This document shows positions 36,948 through 49,628 of a stretch of DNA of 64,000 bases, piece after piece; the stretch's first letter is position 1; every line of letters begins with the position of its first letter. A model generated the notes under the pieces. That model saw only the letters and a list, made by a program, of their open reading frames with translations, was not told where the DNA came from and did not search any database. This DNA comes from Hemicentrotus pulcherrimus (Eukaryota; Echinodermata; Echinoidea; Camarodonta; Strongylocentrotidae): positions 120,019-184,018 of the forward strand of contig BEXV01000030.1 in the NCBI GenBank assembly GCA_003118195.1. Direction: 5' to 3'. Both the position numbers and the translations under genes were made by a program.

Positions 36948-37063
36948 AGTCTGTCTCTGTCTCTTTCTCTTTCTGTCTGTCCGTCTCTTTGCCTCTAGAT
37001 CTGTCTCTCTCTCCCTTTCTATCTGTCTCTGTCGCTATCTCTCTCTCACTCTCTCTCCCTCAC

Positions 37064-37108
<45 letters not shown>

Positions 37109-37112
37109 GTCA
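36915..37112. repeat. CT-rich microsatellite, about 200 bp
   Basis: CT units are interrupted by GT, CCGT and TTTCT steps, with a perfect CT run near the right end. The repetitive Ser-Leu frames on the plus strand at 36866-37225 and 36901-37119 are products of this array. Confidence 0.95.
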
Positions 37113-39539
37113 CTATTGAACTAGTGGAGGTCATAGAGAATGATAAGGAGACTATCATCCAGGCTGTCATTATCTCATTGGAGTATCTCATTGGAGTATC
37201 TGAATGTCAATATCACCAAGGTTGAGAGCTCCCTTTGAATACTGAATTTTCATTTATCGACCAGATCAGATCAGATATAAGAAGGAAACTATGCACAAAT
37301 ATTGAGAATGGAGAGGATTTCATTGTCATTAAGAAATATTGCAGTTTGCTTTTAAAATATTTGTACCTGGTAATAATATCAAAGGATCTTCAATGGTTTA
37401 ATGATGCATAGATTTTACTCTAACATCTAGCTAAAGAAATACATATGTGAACTCACATGGAGAATGATCTGTGTTAACTTGATATATTTATTTACATTAT
37501 AGAAACAATATTTTGTTGCTCTTTTACCTAATTTGTTGAAGGCACATTAAAAATAATTTACCCTGGTCTCTCCTTATCCACATATACCATGAATAACAAA
37601 CCCAGTCATTTTGTTGTTGGAACTACTGCAATTTAGAGATAAGATTATATTGCTCTATGTTTCATAACTTGCTCATCTGATTTTGATGAAGAGCTGATTT
37701 GTTGATGAAAAGAATTCTTTTCAACCTTCTTCATTGACAGACATCCTGTTAAACTGACTAGATCAAAAGTGCAACCACACAACTCAGAAGGATATTGAGT
37801 AGTTACTCATTGTGTACAAAAGTAAATAAAGCCATTGACAAAAAAACAACATATAACTGTTTCCCCCTTTTCCCCTTGTTTTTTTTCTACAGGCCATGGA
37901 TTCACGCATGGCGTAAAATCTTGACCGCAGACTTATTTCAAAAGCAGTTGTGTGAAAAACACCATAAAATCTCTCCCCTTTTCACAGCCACAACTTAACC
38001 ATCGCTTCATTTGCCCTGAAGGCACAAGTGTGAATCCATTTGACGATCTTATAAATCCCTGTTCTTAAAAAGAATACCAATTATTTGTTTACTATTGTGG
38101 TAAATAAACTAGAGCAACCCTTTGATGATAAGAAGGTATTGTCGTATTTACCACCAATATTTGTGGGCGGTGGTAATCACTGATCTTACAGATAAGGAAT
38201 ATTGAGGTGGATTAAATTATTTCATAATACATTTAGGCCTATTATGATGTTTTGTCTGCATCGTAAACATATGTGTAAAGAGATGAGCTCTCTGTATGTA
38301 TTGGTTTGTGTTGTCTATAGGTTAGGCAGTTGAACAGGAAAATTTCTAGGGAAAGACACAATTTTAATTTTAATAATTTTGTACTAAATTTGAAGTGTTT
38401 TTCCTCAGATAATCGCAGTATGATCCAAATTGGTGAATATGCAAGTATCCTATTTAAAAACGGTATTTTATACTGATTATGATTAAGTTCTGGAAAATCA
38501 ATTGAACATTTATTCATTTTGTGTTCACTCAGTAAGAGGAATGATGCTGGAATAAATGAAATGAGAGATTTTTTAACATATCGCCCTCGATCCTGGAGCG
38601 GTTCAAAACAGAATAAGAAATCATATCCCATCTCATTAAACTCAAAATGACCGGAAGATTTGATGCACATTTCATTGATTGCTTCCCACAGTTTTCTTCA
38701 AGTGTCACTTTGTCAAATGAAGAATGGAATGAGGAGGGAAATACAGGAATTTGACCCCTTGGTGATGATCAATACTCATCCAAGTTAATAGACTGGGCCA
38801 AACCAGGAAGAAAAAATTGGGGCATTTTCCAATTATATGCTCATCAGAATCCAGTCCCTCTGCCTGAAAAATTGAAAGACTCCATCGGTGTCTTTCTCTA
38901 CTGTCGTCACCCATTCTCTCTTCTCTATCCTCCTTTCAAATGTCAATAGTGAAGTTAATAAAAGTCAGCACTTGGGCCAAAATAAATAGACCCAATATTC
39001 CAATTATCATCTCATTTCTACTCTCCGGTTTTCCGTAGTGCACTATTTATCAAAACTGGGTGGAATTCTGTCGTCGCACTGCATTAGTATTGCCTCTGGT
39101 TGCATGGCTTGGCTGCTTGAAGGGGCTGGTGTACTTCTATTTGTCCATGTTTCTCGTATCTCTGAACATATTTACCTAGGCGACACAAAGAAAAGGTTTC
39201 AGTTTGCTACGAAATTGAGTTAGTTCAATATTTTGTGAGCCAGTTCTGAAAGTAGCTGCTCAAAGAATTCCACCTGCTCATGGCACTTCTAGATTTCATT
39301 GAAGTTCATTTTGTGAACTAGGTCTCTCCTACGTACAGGTAATGAGTGTTGAACTTGCACTACACTCGCAAGAATCTTTTGCAGTAAAGAGACTTGTCTA
39401 GTTTTCAGTATCAAATTTCCTCTTAAAGAGATGAATATACCAATGTAATGTCTCGTAGAACCGAACCATTGACATTCACGTTCATGTGAAACAAAACAAG
39501 AAATTAATCTAAATTCGAAAGTTCTTGCATTTTAGGGGT

Positions 39540-39880
39540 GGGGAGTGGATTGGGATTGAGATGGTTGCCCACACACATTTCTTGGACTTTGACAATCCAG
39601 TTCAAGACGAAATGTGTCGCTGACCCGAATATTTGTATTGACCGGAATACATAAACGATAAACGAGGATGACTAAGGTGAGAGGTAAAGGGAAACAATTG
39701 AGCGCCCTCGTCACTAATCGCGCCCAGCCACCAATCACCTGCCCCTTGTGTCGCAAGCACCTGGCTTTTGGAATTGGCGTATAACCAAGCGTGGATCGTT
39801 GACATGGTTCATTCCTGATGGTCCCGCGGGAGCTCTCTGGCCCCGTTTTTAGCCGGGCATGGGGGTCAGACGAGATCATT
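39540..39880. promoter_or_regulatory. GC-richer island, candidate regulatory
   Basis: This island is clearly richer in G, C and CpG than its flanks. It contains GCGCCCTC at 39702-39709. A 115-codon minus-strand frame (39532-39879) and a second overlapping frame are open but unrecognised. Regulatory function is inferred from composition and the shared GCGCCCTC word only. An unknown exon is the alternative. Confidence 0.2.
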
Positions 39881-42195
39881 CTCTACCTTCATCTTTGTAT
39901 TGATGCATGCATGCTCTCTTTACAGCGCATTTGAACCACAAAAGCCAAATGTACAGAGCAATTTAATTTATTTGCTGAGAATGTATTTATTAAAAAGGTC
40001 TACAATGCAATTTACATTGAGTAGCAAGGATGCCTTTATGCTATTGCCTACCTCATTTCATCTCATCCAACCCATTTCTAAATGTACACAAGTGTGTCAA
40101 TTAATCTGTTTTTAAAAATCCACTCAATCTAGTGAAAGTCAGGAAAGTTGGGAGCAAAATATCCAGACTGTTATAGGGCTTATTCAAATTGTTTAGCCTC
40201 CTCCAATGCCTTCAATCATCTAAGCTAAATCATCTTCCTCCGCATCCAATGAATGTCAAGATAGCATGGTGTCCCATAGTTAAATTAGGATGAGTGATAA
40301 GATGCTGCTCCCACTAGACAATCTTCATGCCATAAACGGGTTTTTCCTTTAACACGTCTTTGGGAATTTCCGCTTGGGAACGCTTTCACACTACACTATT
40401 GATCTAAATCTCAAGTCTAGATCCATCACTCATGTTTTCCAGCTTTTCAGGTTGCTTAGATGCTGTGTTTGTCACTTGCGAATTAATAATTGAGCTCTGT
40501 TTTCCGATGAAAAGAATAAGGAGTTATATCAGGACACCAATGACATCAATTTGAAGTACGTGGAAAAGTTAACTGTAAGAGTTTTGAATTAAGATGTTTG
40601 TAATGTTGAGTTTGAAGTTACGCAGACATAAAATAAGCCTGTTGTATGTATACACATGCTTGAATTCATTAAGAACATTGTTGTTCCCTTGGTTTGGGAG
40701 TAGTTCCTTTGGGAAACCCAGAATGACTTGACACGTACCATCCAATTTGTAGCATGAATGATGGTTTCATAAAATTTGCATAGATGTAATACTACCAGAG
40801 ACCCCTCTCGCCTCGTAATCGCTGTCAAACGATTAAAAGCTTTCAGGATAATGGCACAAGGAAACGAGGGCCCCAAGTGGTTGGAGAATACTGTAGATTA
40901 TGCCGATCTATACCCATGCATAAAATGTTTTGGACCTTCTTCCTGTCTTGCTTTTAGTATTTGCTTGCGGTTGTCAAGAAGCAAAGCAACATAATCTGCA
41001 AGTATGACTGTTGGAGTCTGGAATCTATGACTCGATATCATCTCCATTTCTCCCCTCTTGTTGACATGGTGAAATGTGATAGCTACACCAATTTATTGTC
41101 ATCCTTTCACATTTTATTGATATGTGATATCTTTTTCAGTCTGTGCTCATTATTTTGTCTCGTTATTAACAGTTATTGATTTGGGATTTTTAATGGATGA
41201 GATTTTAGCCTCAGTTGTGTGAATTTTTTCACGAATTTTTCTTAAATTCTCACTAACACTGTCAATTTGTCAATATTTTATGTCCTACATTAAACTTAGG
41301 TAGAAATCCTATCTAAATCATTTTGTGGAAAATAATCCCCTTAGGAATCAACTGAAAAGGGATGCGCGTACTCTTTGAAAACAATTACTGCAAAGGTTAA
41401 AAAGTTAATTGAAATGTAAATTAATAGTTACGTGCAGCCAGTTTCATTAAGTTTCTATATGTGTTATATTAATAGTGGCACCACCAGTTTCCAATTATGA
41501 TATTACCAGCTTTGATCATTGGTATGCTAATCATCTGACCAATGATATCTAAATGATGCTAACACGACCCAGATAACCAGAGCCATCTTCCATTATGCAG
41601 TAGCCTAGATTGATTGCCTCATGAAGTCATCCTGTATTCTGATTTTTGTTTCAGCCAGTGGCTTGTAATTACTCCTAATTCAATATTCTATGAAAGTGTG
41701 AGACACGAAAATGGAGTTGATAAAGCAGCAGCTTCAGGATTTGAGGCAGCTTTGTACCAGTTTGAGAATCGCCTTGATCGAGAAGGATAGTCAGAATATA
41801 AGAAAAGAATGATCTGTCATTAAGCGTCTCTATGTTTTTACATTATTACAGTTATCATGGAGATGAATAGGTGTTAATGGAATGATGATGGCCCATTTTT
41901 CACAGCCTTAGGATTTTTGCATAGCTGAAGAGAGATGTAAGAATCACTGAAAGCTTGTAAATGCATCAATGCCAAAGGAGACTATGAAAAGAGTTGACAA
42001 AAATAACAGGTTTTAGTTCATGAATGTAGAAACACATGTTTACGTTACAGGGAAAAAAACCTCTTATCACTTTCTGTATGTCTTCTTCCAGATTTCTAAT
42101 GCGGCCTCTTTGCCATATAGGTGCATGAACTATAAATGGGGGTGTTGTAAGATGCAAATATAATGTGATATGCACGAGCCATTGCTTGGGTGAGT

Positions 42196-42240
42196 GGGAG
42201 AGAGAGAGAGAGAGAGAAAGATGGAGAGATGGAGAGGAAG
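42196..42240. repeat. GA microsatellite
   Basis: A run of GA units is followed by GATGGAGA steps. Confidence 0.9.
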
Positions 42241-42313
42241 ACCAGTTTCTCTATCGATGCCCTTTCCCATCATCTTGCTCCTCCACTACCATTCTTATGA
42301 CCAATGTCAACAG

Positions 42314-42478
42314 TCATGCAGCTCCTAATGCATCCACCTGTTTAGCGATGATGCTCACCATAGTAACCGCATCCTCAGGCCACCAAATGTCCGTCTGTGT
42401 TCCTCCAATTATCGTATCCCTCCAGCATTCAAGGAGGGAGAGGCAAAGACCTTGTGCGGTGGCGTCAAGCAACTCCAT
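42314..42478 (-). CDS. Small open frame, possible exon of unknown gene
   Basis: Read on the minus strand from the ATG at 42478 to the TGA at 42314-42316, this frame encodes 54 residues beginning MELLDATAQGLCLSLLECWR and containing TDIWWPEDAV. It is open upstream to the stop at 42512-42514. Composition is balanced (Trp, Cys, acidic and aliphatic residues) and not repeat-like, unlike most frames here. A possible acceptor, TTCAG, precedes AATTGTGACATG, and a possible donor, CAG/GTGGAT, lies near the 3' end. I know no family for it. Chance is quite possible. Confidence 0.12.
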   Translation of the reverse strand: MELLDATAQGLCLSLLECWRDTIIGGTQTDIWWPEDAVTMVSIIAKQVDALGAA

Positions 42479-42992
42479 GTCACAATTCTGAACTTCAACT
42501 GGTAGATCCTTTCAGGTCTAGATCAAACTGTTCTGGTGAATTTAATAGACCATTTAAAATGGCTATGCATGTTAACAGTATACAGTGTGTCATAAACATG
42601 CTGTGTTAGAACTGAGTGGGATTAAACATATAACCATTGGTTTGGTTTCTGTGGAATCTAGAGAGGCAGAAATATCTTATATTATAAAATGGTTCAGAGG
42701 AATGTCAAATGCGATTATTCAGACGTTTGTATTTCTGATGATAATGATAAAGGAATACAAAATTATATTTTATTATAAAGGACTACTCTTTCCATATTGA
42801 ACAGGTCTTAATAGTATGCATGATTAAATTTAAATTACAATTGTTATGTTTACTATGAAGTAGTACTACTATGAAGAATCATATTTTACAGTTTTAGAGA
42901 TGTTACAGGAACAGCTTAACATCTTCATAAGATTTTAAGAGGAGAGTTGATAATAGCTTTCAATCGCAAATTCATCATGGCCAAGTTGAGAG

Positions 42993-43022
42993 ATAGATAG
43001 ATAGAGAGAGAGTGTGTGTGTT
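42993..43022. repeat. Compound GATA/GA/GT microsatellite
   Basis: Short runs of GATA, GA and GT units follow each other directly. Confidence 0.85.
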
Positions 43023-43527
43023 TTGGGTAAATGGTAGTAGAAGTAGGAGAGAAGAGATAATTGTGGCCAAGTGGATCAGACATGGCAGATGGTTCAGCTT
43101 TAACAGCTCGTAATGACACCTCTGGAAATTTATGCAGCTCCACACCATCTCACTGCTTAAAAGCATAGATGAATGGAAAGTGTACATAGTCTTATGCTAA
43201 TTTAATCAGATCAAAAGCATACCAAGGCCTTATTCATTAACTCCCTAATCATCAACAGCACTTTCGTCGCAATCTACATCCCAGCTATTGTCTGTAAAAT
43301 CAATTAAGCACGTATGAAACCTTACAAGATTTTATGCACTTATACCACCTTCTGTATGGGTCAAAGTATACTTTTTTTCTCTCCTTTCATATTATTTCTC
43401 TTTTTTGCCTTCTTGTAACTGTTTTGTATCATTCTCAATCATTTATTTTTGCATTTCAAGACTTCTTTGTGTTATTTCACACATCCACTTTCCCATTAGA
43501 ATTCTTTCTTTCTTTCTGTAAGTCATT

Positions 43528-43588
43528 TGTTTGGAGCTAGAAAGGCGTTAACTTTAATCCAGACTTCGGACCTTTCTGGCTCTGAAGA
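43528..43588. repeat. Palindromic element, copy J
   Basis: The left arm is TTTGGAGCTAGAAAGGCGTT followed by AAC (from 43529). The right arm, CCTTTCTGGCTCTGAAGA, starts at 43571. GAGCTAGAAAGG pairs with CCTTTCTGGCTC over 12 of 12 positions, one of them a wobble. Both arms carry AGAAAGG in place of the family AGAAGGG, so the same change occurred in both halves. Confidence 0.75.
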
Positions 43589-46228
43589 CTGAACAGACAA
43601 TATAAAGCTTAAACATGATCTACACCTTTTGGCGTATATGATAACAATAAACCCCCAAACCTTGCTTCCATGTTGATGAAAGTGCGCTAATTAGCCCATA
43701 TCACACATCACGGTAATCCAGGCATGGACATACCTCCCTCGCCTTCTGCTATGATGCGTTGGGATGTCCTTGCAATGTACTAATGGACGAAGGCGGCGAC
43801 ACCTGATTGATTAGACCAATCATAGGCTGGACGATTGGTCCCTTTGTTCTTGTTAATTGCCCTCTACTGTCCCATGGTCATGGAGTCAGCAAGTCTGGCG
43901 ACAAGTTCAGGTTTGATTTAAATCTTTGTTTATTTTCTTTTTTGATCTACCTGCCCATCATTAATTCTTGTACATCCCCCATCATGTGCATCATTCCTAT
44001 TTTTCTTTTTTCAACTACTGTGCTAAATTGGAACCAAATGGGCACAAATACTGCCAAACCATTTCTGAACTGATCAATAACTTGGCAATTTTTGGGAAAT
44101 GTAATGTTTAATTTAGTCTGGTGTCGATCTTGTGTTCATCTCAGTAGTATGACTGCATGTATTTCAGCTCATAAACACCCCACTCCATGATATTGCCTTT
44201 CTTGCAACATAGCACCTATGAGTAAAGATATCGCATGTGCAGATGTGGAAAGAAAGCACTTCCAAGCCTGGTACGGTCATATAGACACGTGGGGTATGTT
44301 CGTTTATAGTTCTTGTACTGGTATGACTCATCGCACATTCAATTAACATCCCGTGTTAATTAGCCGTCAGTCAATCTGCCAATCACAAGCCTCGATCAAT
44401 AGTTGGCCTTGGTCACGCCATTTCATGTAGGAAAACATTGTATGACGGATCACTAAATCCTTCATCAAACAATCGATTTGCTGGAAGTTTTGTTTTGTCT
44501 TTACCTAGTCTTCCAAAACAACTGTCCCATATACTTTATCCCTATTTCACATCACCCATTAGTTTCAGAAATTAAGCTTTAAATCAGATATGACATGTTT
44601 GTCATCTTGGTAATGTGGTTTACTCAACTACGTTGAAAATAGGATTTGTTGTATTTTGATATTGATCTTCTAAAAACAGAAATAGACTGGGATTCCTGAT
44701 GCCATTACAAGTCACAAGCTTTAACAAAAGACATTAAGAATAGTTTTACATCAATGATTTTGTAGATTGGATGTGCAGTAGTGAGTGTAATTTCATGAAT
44801 GGGATGATTTCTTTGTCCATGTGTCACACATCATAAAAGTCAATGTACTTTTCCCATACATTAGAAACTATAACGACAAGTTTATCATTGAGGTACAAAA
44901 TAATACATCTTTCTACATATGAATCATCACAGAATTATTCCTTGTATTGTTGTTAGTTTTTTGATGCCAGGAGTTGAATATATGATTTGATATTTTCCGC
45001 CGATTATAAAAGCAATCGTCCCGATTTAAGGGATAGGGCAGCCAGAAAGCAATTTTCTTTTGGGATGGTAATGTGCTATGAATAATAGATCCCTCACCAA
45101 TTCATTATGGATTGATACATTTTCCAATTGATCCATTATTGTCCGAGCAGGACTGATCAAAAAGGAGTAATTTTTGTTGCAAGTGTTTTATTTGCTTAGA
45201 TGTGGACCTGACTCGATTATGAGTCATATTTTTTAATCTGTCGCAATGCTACTGTTTCCATCCTACCCCACTCACCACACTGGGGTCTCTCTATGGTTCG
45301 CCTCATCGTTATGGAACAGTGCATGTGGATGGAGGAAAATATAACCCTCATATATATACTCCGGTGAATGCACTTTCACTGCGTGCGTGCCTGCCTGGCC
45401 GGCGTTTTATCAATATATAATGCCAGAGAAAAGAAGACGATCAAAAGTCGATCTGGATATGGGGGGCCTGCGATGGCCATGGTGTATCCATAGCTATCAT
45501 TTCTAATTAGGGGAAGGGGATTTGAAGGGGAGGGTAAGTGAACTGTGAAGGGGTTGATTGCTGGAGAGGGGTTGGTGTAGGGATTGTATGATTGAGATGA
45601 TTTATGGACGTATGACAGGAAGGATTAGTAACTTCAGAAAGTGGTTGACACTTTAATTTTCAAAAGATTCATTATTGTATGATTTTTTTTTTTTATAGGT
45701 AGAGACATGAAAAAGGTTTCTTAAATGACTTTTGGAGGGAAGAATGAGAGCTGCGAAACAGAAGGGTTACAAAGGAAGTAAACTGAATGGATACCAAGAT
45801 GAATGATAGAAAATGTAGAAATAAAATTGATTGACATATATAGAGAAATACATGTACATATCTAAAAGTGTTGTAGAAGAAAAGAAAGATATACGGCATA
45901 GAAAGAGAGAGATTAAGGAAAAAATGAAGACATGAGATGGAATGGGAGGAGATATGAATGAGTGGAGATAGTCTTTACTGGCATTGTTCAATGATGCATG
46001 CATTATCCTAATGTAGATGGGGTAGAAAAGATGGGTATTCGTGGATGTAATGGGGGATGGACAGTAGACTGGCTTTTGACAGCTGAGTTTGTACCTCTTT
46101 GTACTATCAATGCAGTATCCACATTTGTGTTTGTCATTCAAGTCTGTCATCATTACAATTATTTTTAAGGGAGAACTGGGGTGGGGGTGAGAAATATATA
46201 ATTATTTAGTTTGTCAGATAATGCTGTG

Positions 46229-46276
<48 letters not shown>

Positions 46277-49200
46277 GATAATATTGTGGATGGTTCATCA
46301 CCTACTTAAAACCCCATTTATCATAGGTTTCCCATGGATCTACATGCATCAGTGCTGATTAATATCTCAAGGTTCTCTTTGTTCATCGTCATTACATTTA
46401 AAAAAAGAAAAGAGAAGAAAAAAAGATGAATTAAAACAGTGGGGATTCAGCTAAATAGCTGTAGATTTTTTTGTAGTCCTATTGATGAAAGAAGAACGAA
46501 GCTTGATGAACGTGTGTTCATTTATGAACAGGTTTCTTAAAGTAGGCCCCTTATCTCTTAGTGATGATAGTCCCTCCTAGTAAAGACATAAAATGCCAAG
46601 AAGATTCCCACAACTGTTTTTCTCATCCAAACAAATTTGATTTGCTTGGCCAATAAGGACCCTCTCCCGGCTCTCCCCATGCCTTGCAATGCATTCTGCA
46701 GGGGCCGGGGATAGAGGCTCGTAAATTGGGAGAGTGGCGATCCCTAAATAGGCCACTTAATCCCACATCAACTCGTCAAGAAATTAATGCTGCTGCAAAT
46801 TACAGGGATAAATGGGAAGATGCATGTATGTAGATGTGTTTTATGTATTTGTTATGCGAGTAATAGCTTTCTCCCAGGTTCTCTTCAGAGGGTATCGTGT
46901 CATTGCACTATCAGCCTCATCGCTGTACATCACCATATCGGACTCGGGCAGGGGATCTGTTTTTCTTTCACATCCTATCCATAAAGCTCTGTTATACTGC
47001 ATCTGAGAGTTCCCTTTCCTTGAAGAATTCACGTTTCTTGATAGAAGGAATTAAAGACAACCTCAGTTTCAATGTCTCCAGCATTTCTCCCAGGATATTT
47101 AGATTTTAAAATTAGATTTTTAAGAGGATTTATTCTAAGGTATATGACACTGAAATCACTTATAAGCTCTTTTTCTTAACATGACCCTTTCCTAAAAATA
47201 AGTTACTTTAGGCTTTGGATTCATAGATATTTAATTCAGAAATGCATGTCTGATGAATTTTACTCTTAGACACTCAACATTTTATTTGACAGGTTTTCAA
47301 TACTATTTATTAAGCTCAGAGTCCTTTCTAATCTTCATGTTCTCTAATTCTATTGTATGGTGATGCATAGCACTGTGGGCTCTCCAAGGCTGCTCGCCTA
47401 ATAACAGATAACTCATTCAATTTTTCATTTGTTTGGGATGACAATATTTTACGTTTCCCACATATCCACAATGGCGTAATGGGTAATTGCATTGACATCA
47501 TTCATTGAACATGGATCATATACTGCACATTTCTATACAGTGCATAATGAGAAATACTTATTGTATGTTACCAGCATACGTAATTGCTGTTCATATGATA
47601 TAAGTAATATATATCTGCCCCTCTTTTTATTTTATGCTAATACCTAGGTAATGGAAAATGAAGATTCATTTTAACTCTGCAAATTCTGGTGTATAGTAGA
47701 TATTTCTAATTCTTCACATACAAGTGTAGGATATAAATGGTGATGATGATATTCCTGTAGCTTTTTTAAACAGTATCTAACTTGCTTTATGAATATGAAT
47801 ATTCTATTTCTAATCTCATATCTCTCTTCAACATGACATGACAGGATGTCAAACACTACTTCATACCCACTCCATTTCTCATTGGCAAGTAGAACGTGAC
47901 ATGAAAATCATAGAGCAAATAGACATTGAGATCTCAAGTCGTGATATGTCAAACACTTTCCAGACCGACCTGCCTGCGCATGTCATCTGTAGGGTTTTAA
48001 TGGGTGAGGCAAAGTTCACAAGTGAAGTGGTAAATCAACGGCTCTATTTAAACATTTGACATGCATTATCCTGCCTGCATCATTCATTCATTCATTCAAC
48101 CCCAGGCCTTTCAATTGCATATAAAGATGGATTATGATTTCCTGCGATGAAAGAAAAGATAACCTTGATCTTCTGTGATGAAGTCATCCAGGGAGCATTC
48201 CTCTCTCTCTCTCTCTCTTGGCAGCAAGATCCCAACGAAAGATTCAATGATGGCAAAACCAACGAGAACAATTAACAAAAGCCGAAGCCCTTAATGAAGA
48301 AAACAGAACAGAGTGATCTAGCCTTAAGAGCACAGTGCGGCTGCACTTTCTTCAGGCTTTCAATCACATTTGTTTTTTTTTTGTCTTTCTCAAATCCATT
48401 TCCTCCTTACTCTTTCTTGTCTTGGAAGCGATATGAAAGCATCATGTTAGACCTGCAGAAGACTCAATAGTTGATTACGTTCTATTGAGTTGAATAAAGG
48501 TCAAGAGATTTTCCTTGATTTCACCGAAATACAGAGTGCAGTGCACCGGCATCCATGTTTACAAATTTTGAATAAATTCTTCCATTACTAGTCGGGGGTA
48601 AGTGAACCTAGCTATGTGCTGTGTGGAGTATGACCAAGAGGCAAGAGCGCGTTAGCTGGCGCACAAGGAACGTACTGTTCTCTGGCTAACAAGCATGGAA
48701 GAAGATAGTCTAAACAAGTGTTGACAAATAATACAATTGCCCCGCTCAATTGGGGTGGTTTCAATTAGATTATTTCCCCTGCAGCTGCCCTGCAGTACCT
48801 GGGGCAGGAGAGGTGTGAGTGAGAGGTAGGGCAGCTGAATGAAACAGAACGGAGAGGAAAATGGGGTGGGAGAAGGGATGATGGAGGGAGATAGAGAAAG
48901 AGAGTAACAGACAGAGAAACAGAGAGTGGTGAGGAAGACGACAGAAACCCTTCAAATTTTGAGAGAGATAAAAACCTTATATATAAAGAAAGATATATTA
49001 TCAGTATTTCAAACACCTCTAAAAAATAATTTATTTTAGGAAGATGTGAAAAAGAGAAATATTGGATTAAAATAGTCCATTTGTTGAAGATCTTTTGAAA
49101 ACCACCACCACTCCTTGAGGCTGTGGTTTCCATGTCTTTTCTTCCATCTCTGTGTCCTCCATTAGATGGTGGCAAATTCCTAGGAGTGTCAAACCCACAA

Positions 49201-49628
49201 GACCAGAGAAGGTTAGGTCACGCGGGATGACACATCCAGACAATGGTGTGTCGGCACATCACAAGGCACGGACTACCGTGTCAATATTCCTGGCAGAGAA
49301 GGAAAAAAATTGGTTTGGTAGCGGCAAAATTATGTCACGTTTGGTTGTAGTTTGCACATGTAGGCGAAGCTCCTTGTACCGTGTGAAACGGTATGTGTGC
49401 ATGGAATTTTCAACGACTTAACTATTCAGGACACGTGGACTCAAAATATGTTGGCCCAGATTAGAATTTAACGATATTTGATTCATATGTATTAGTTATG
49501 TGGCCATGTGTGCCGCATACTTCATCGCTGTACGATGCAATGATTATCTATATAAATTTACATTCTAGTTAATATTTAATACAAATTTTGTCCAATTGTC
49601 CATGTTCAAAATCTTCTTGGAAAGAATG
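43589..49628. other. Non-coding block
   Basis: No gene is recognised. Islands at about 43680-43870, 44330-44480 (two TTAAT/TAATTAG homeodomain-like words) and 45370-45510 are richer in motif-like words but unproven. It also contains a CT array (46230-46274), a short CATT run at 48086-48102, a CT run at 48203-48220 and purine-rich DNA at 48800-48930. Confidence 0.5.
46230..46274. repeat. CT microsatellite
   Basis: A perfect CT run of about 22 units is flanked by similar short words, CAGATAATGCTGTG before and CTGATAATATTGTG after. Confidence 0.95.

Larger units (their letters stand above)
36493..43527. other. Non-coding block
   Basis: No gene is recognised. It contains the CT array at 36915-37112, a 13-base direct repeat (TATCTCATTGGAG, twice from 37171) and a GC-richer island at 39540-39880. 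It also holds a small unlisted-length frame at 42314-42478 and a GA array at 42196-42240. The 142-codon minus frame at 38242-38670 has no convincing family match. Confidence 0.5.

Noticed and set aside
37940..37998. Possible inverted repeat GTTGTGTGAAAA...TTTTCACAGCCACAAC considered as a relic of the 7666 transposon ends
   Set aside because: The match to the transposon end is short and interrupted by a four-base insertion. It could be chance.
38242..38670. 142-codon minus-strand frame, considered as a possible LINE reverse-transcriptase tail
   Set aside because: The spacing of Leu, Phe and Lys residues only vaguely recalls post-RT regions. There is no catalytic motif, poly-A tail or neighbouring RT sequence.
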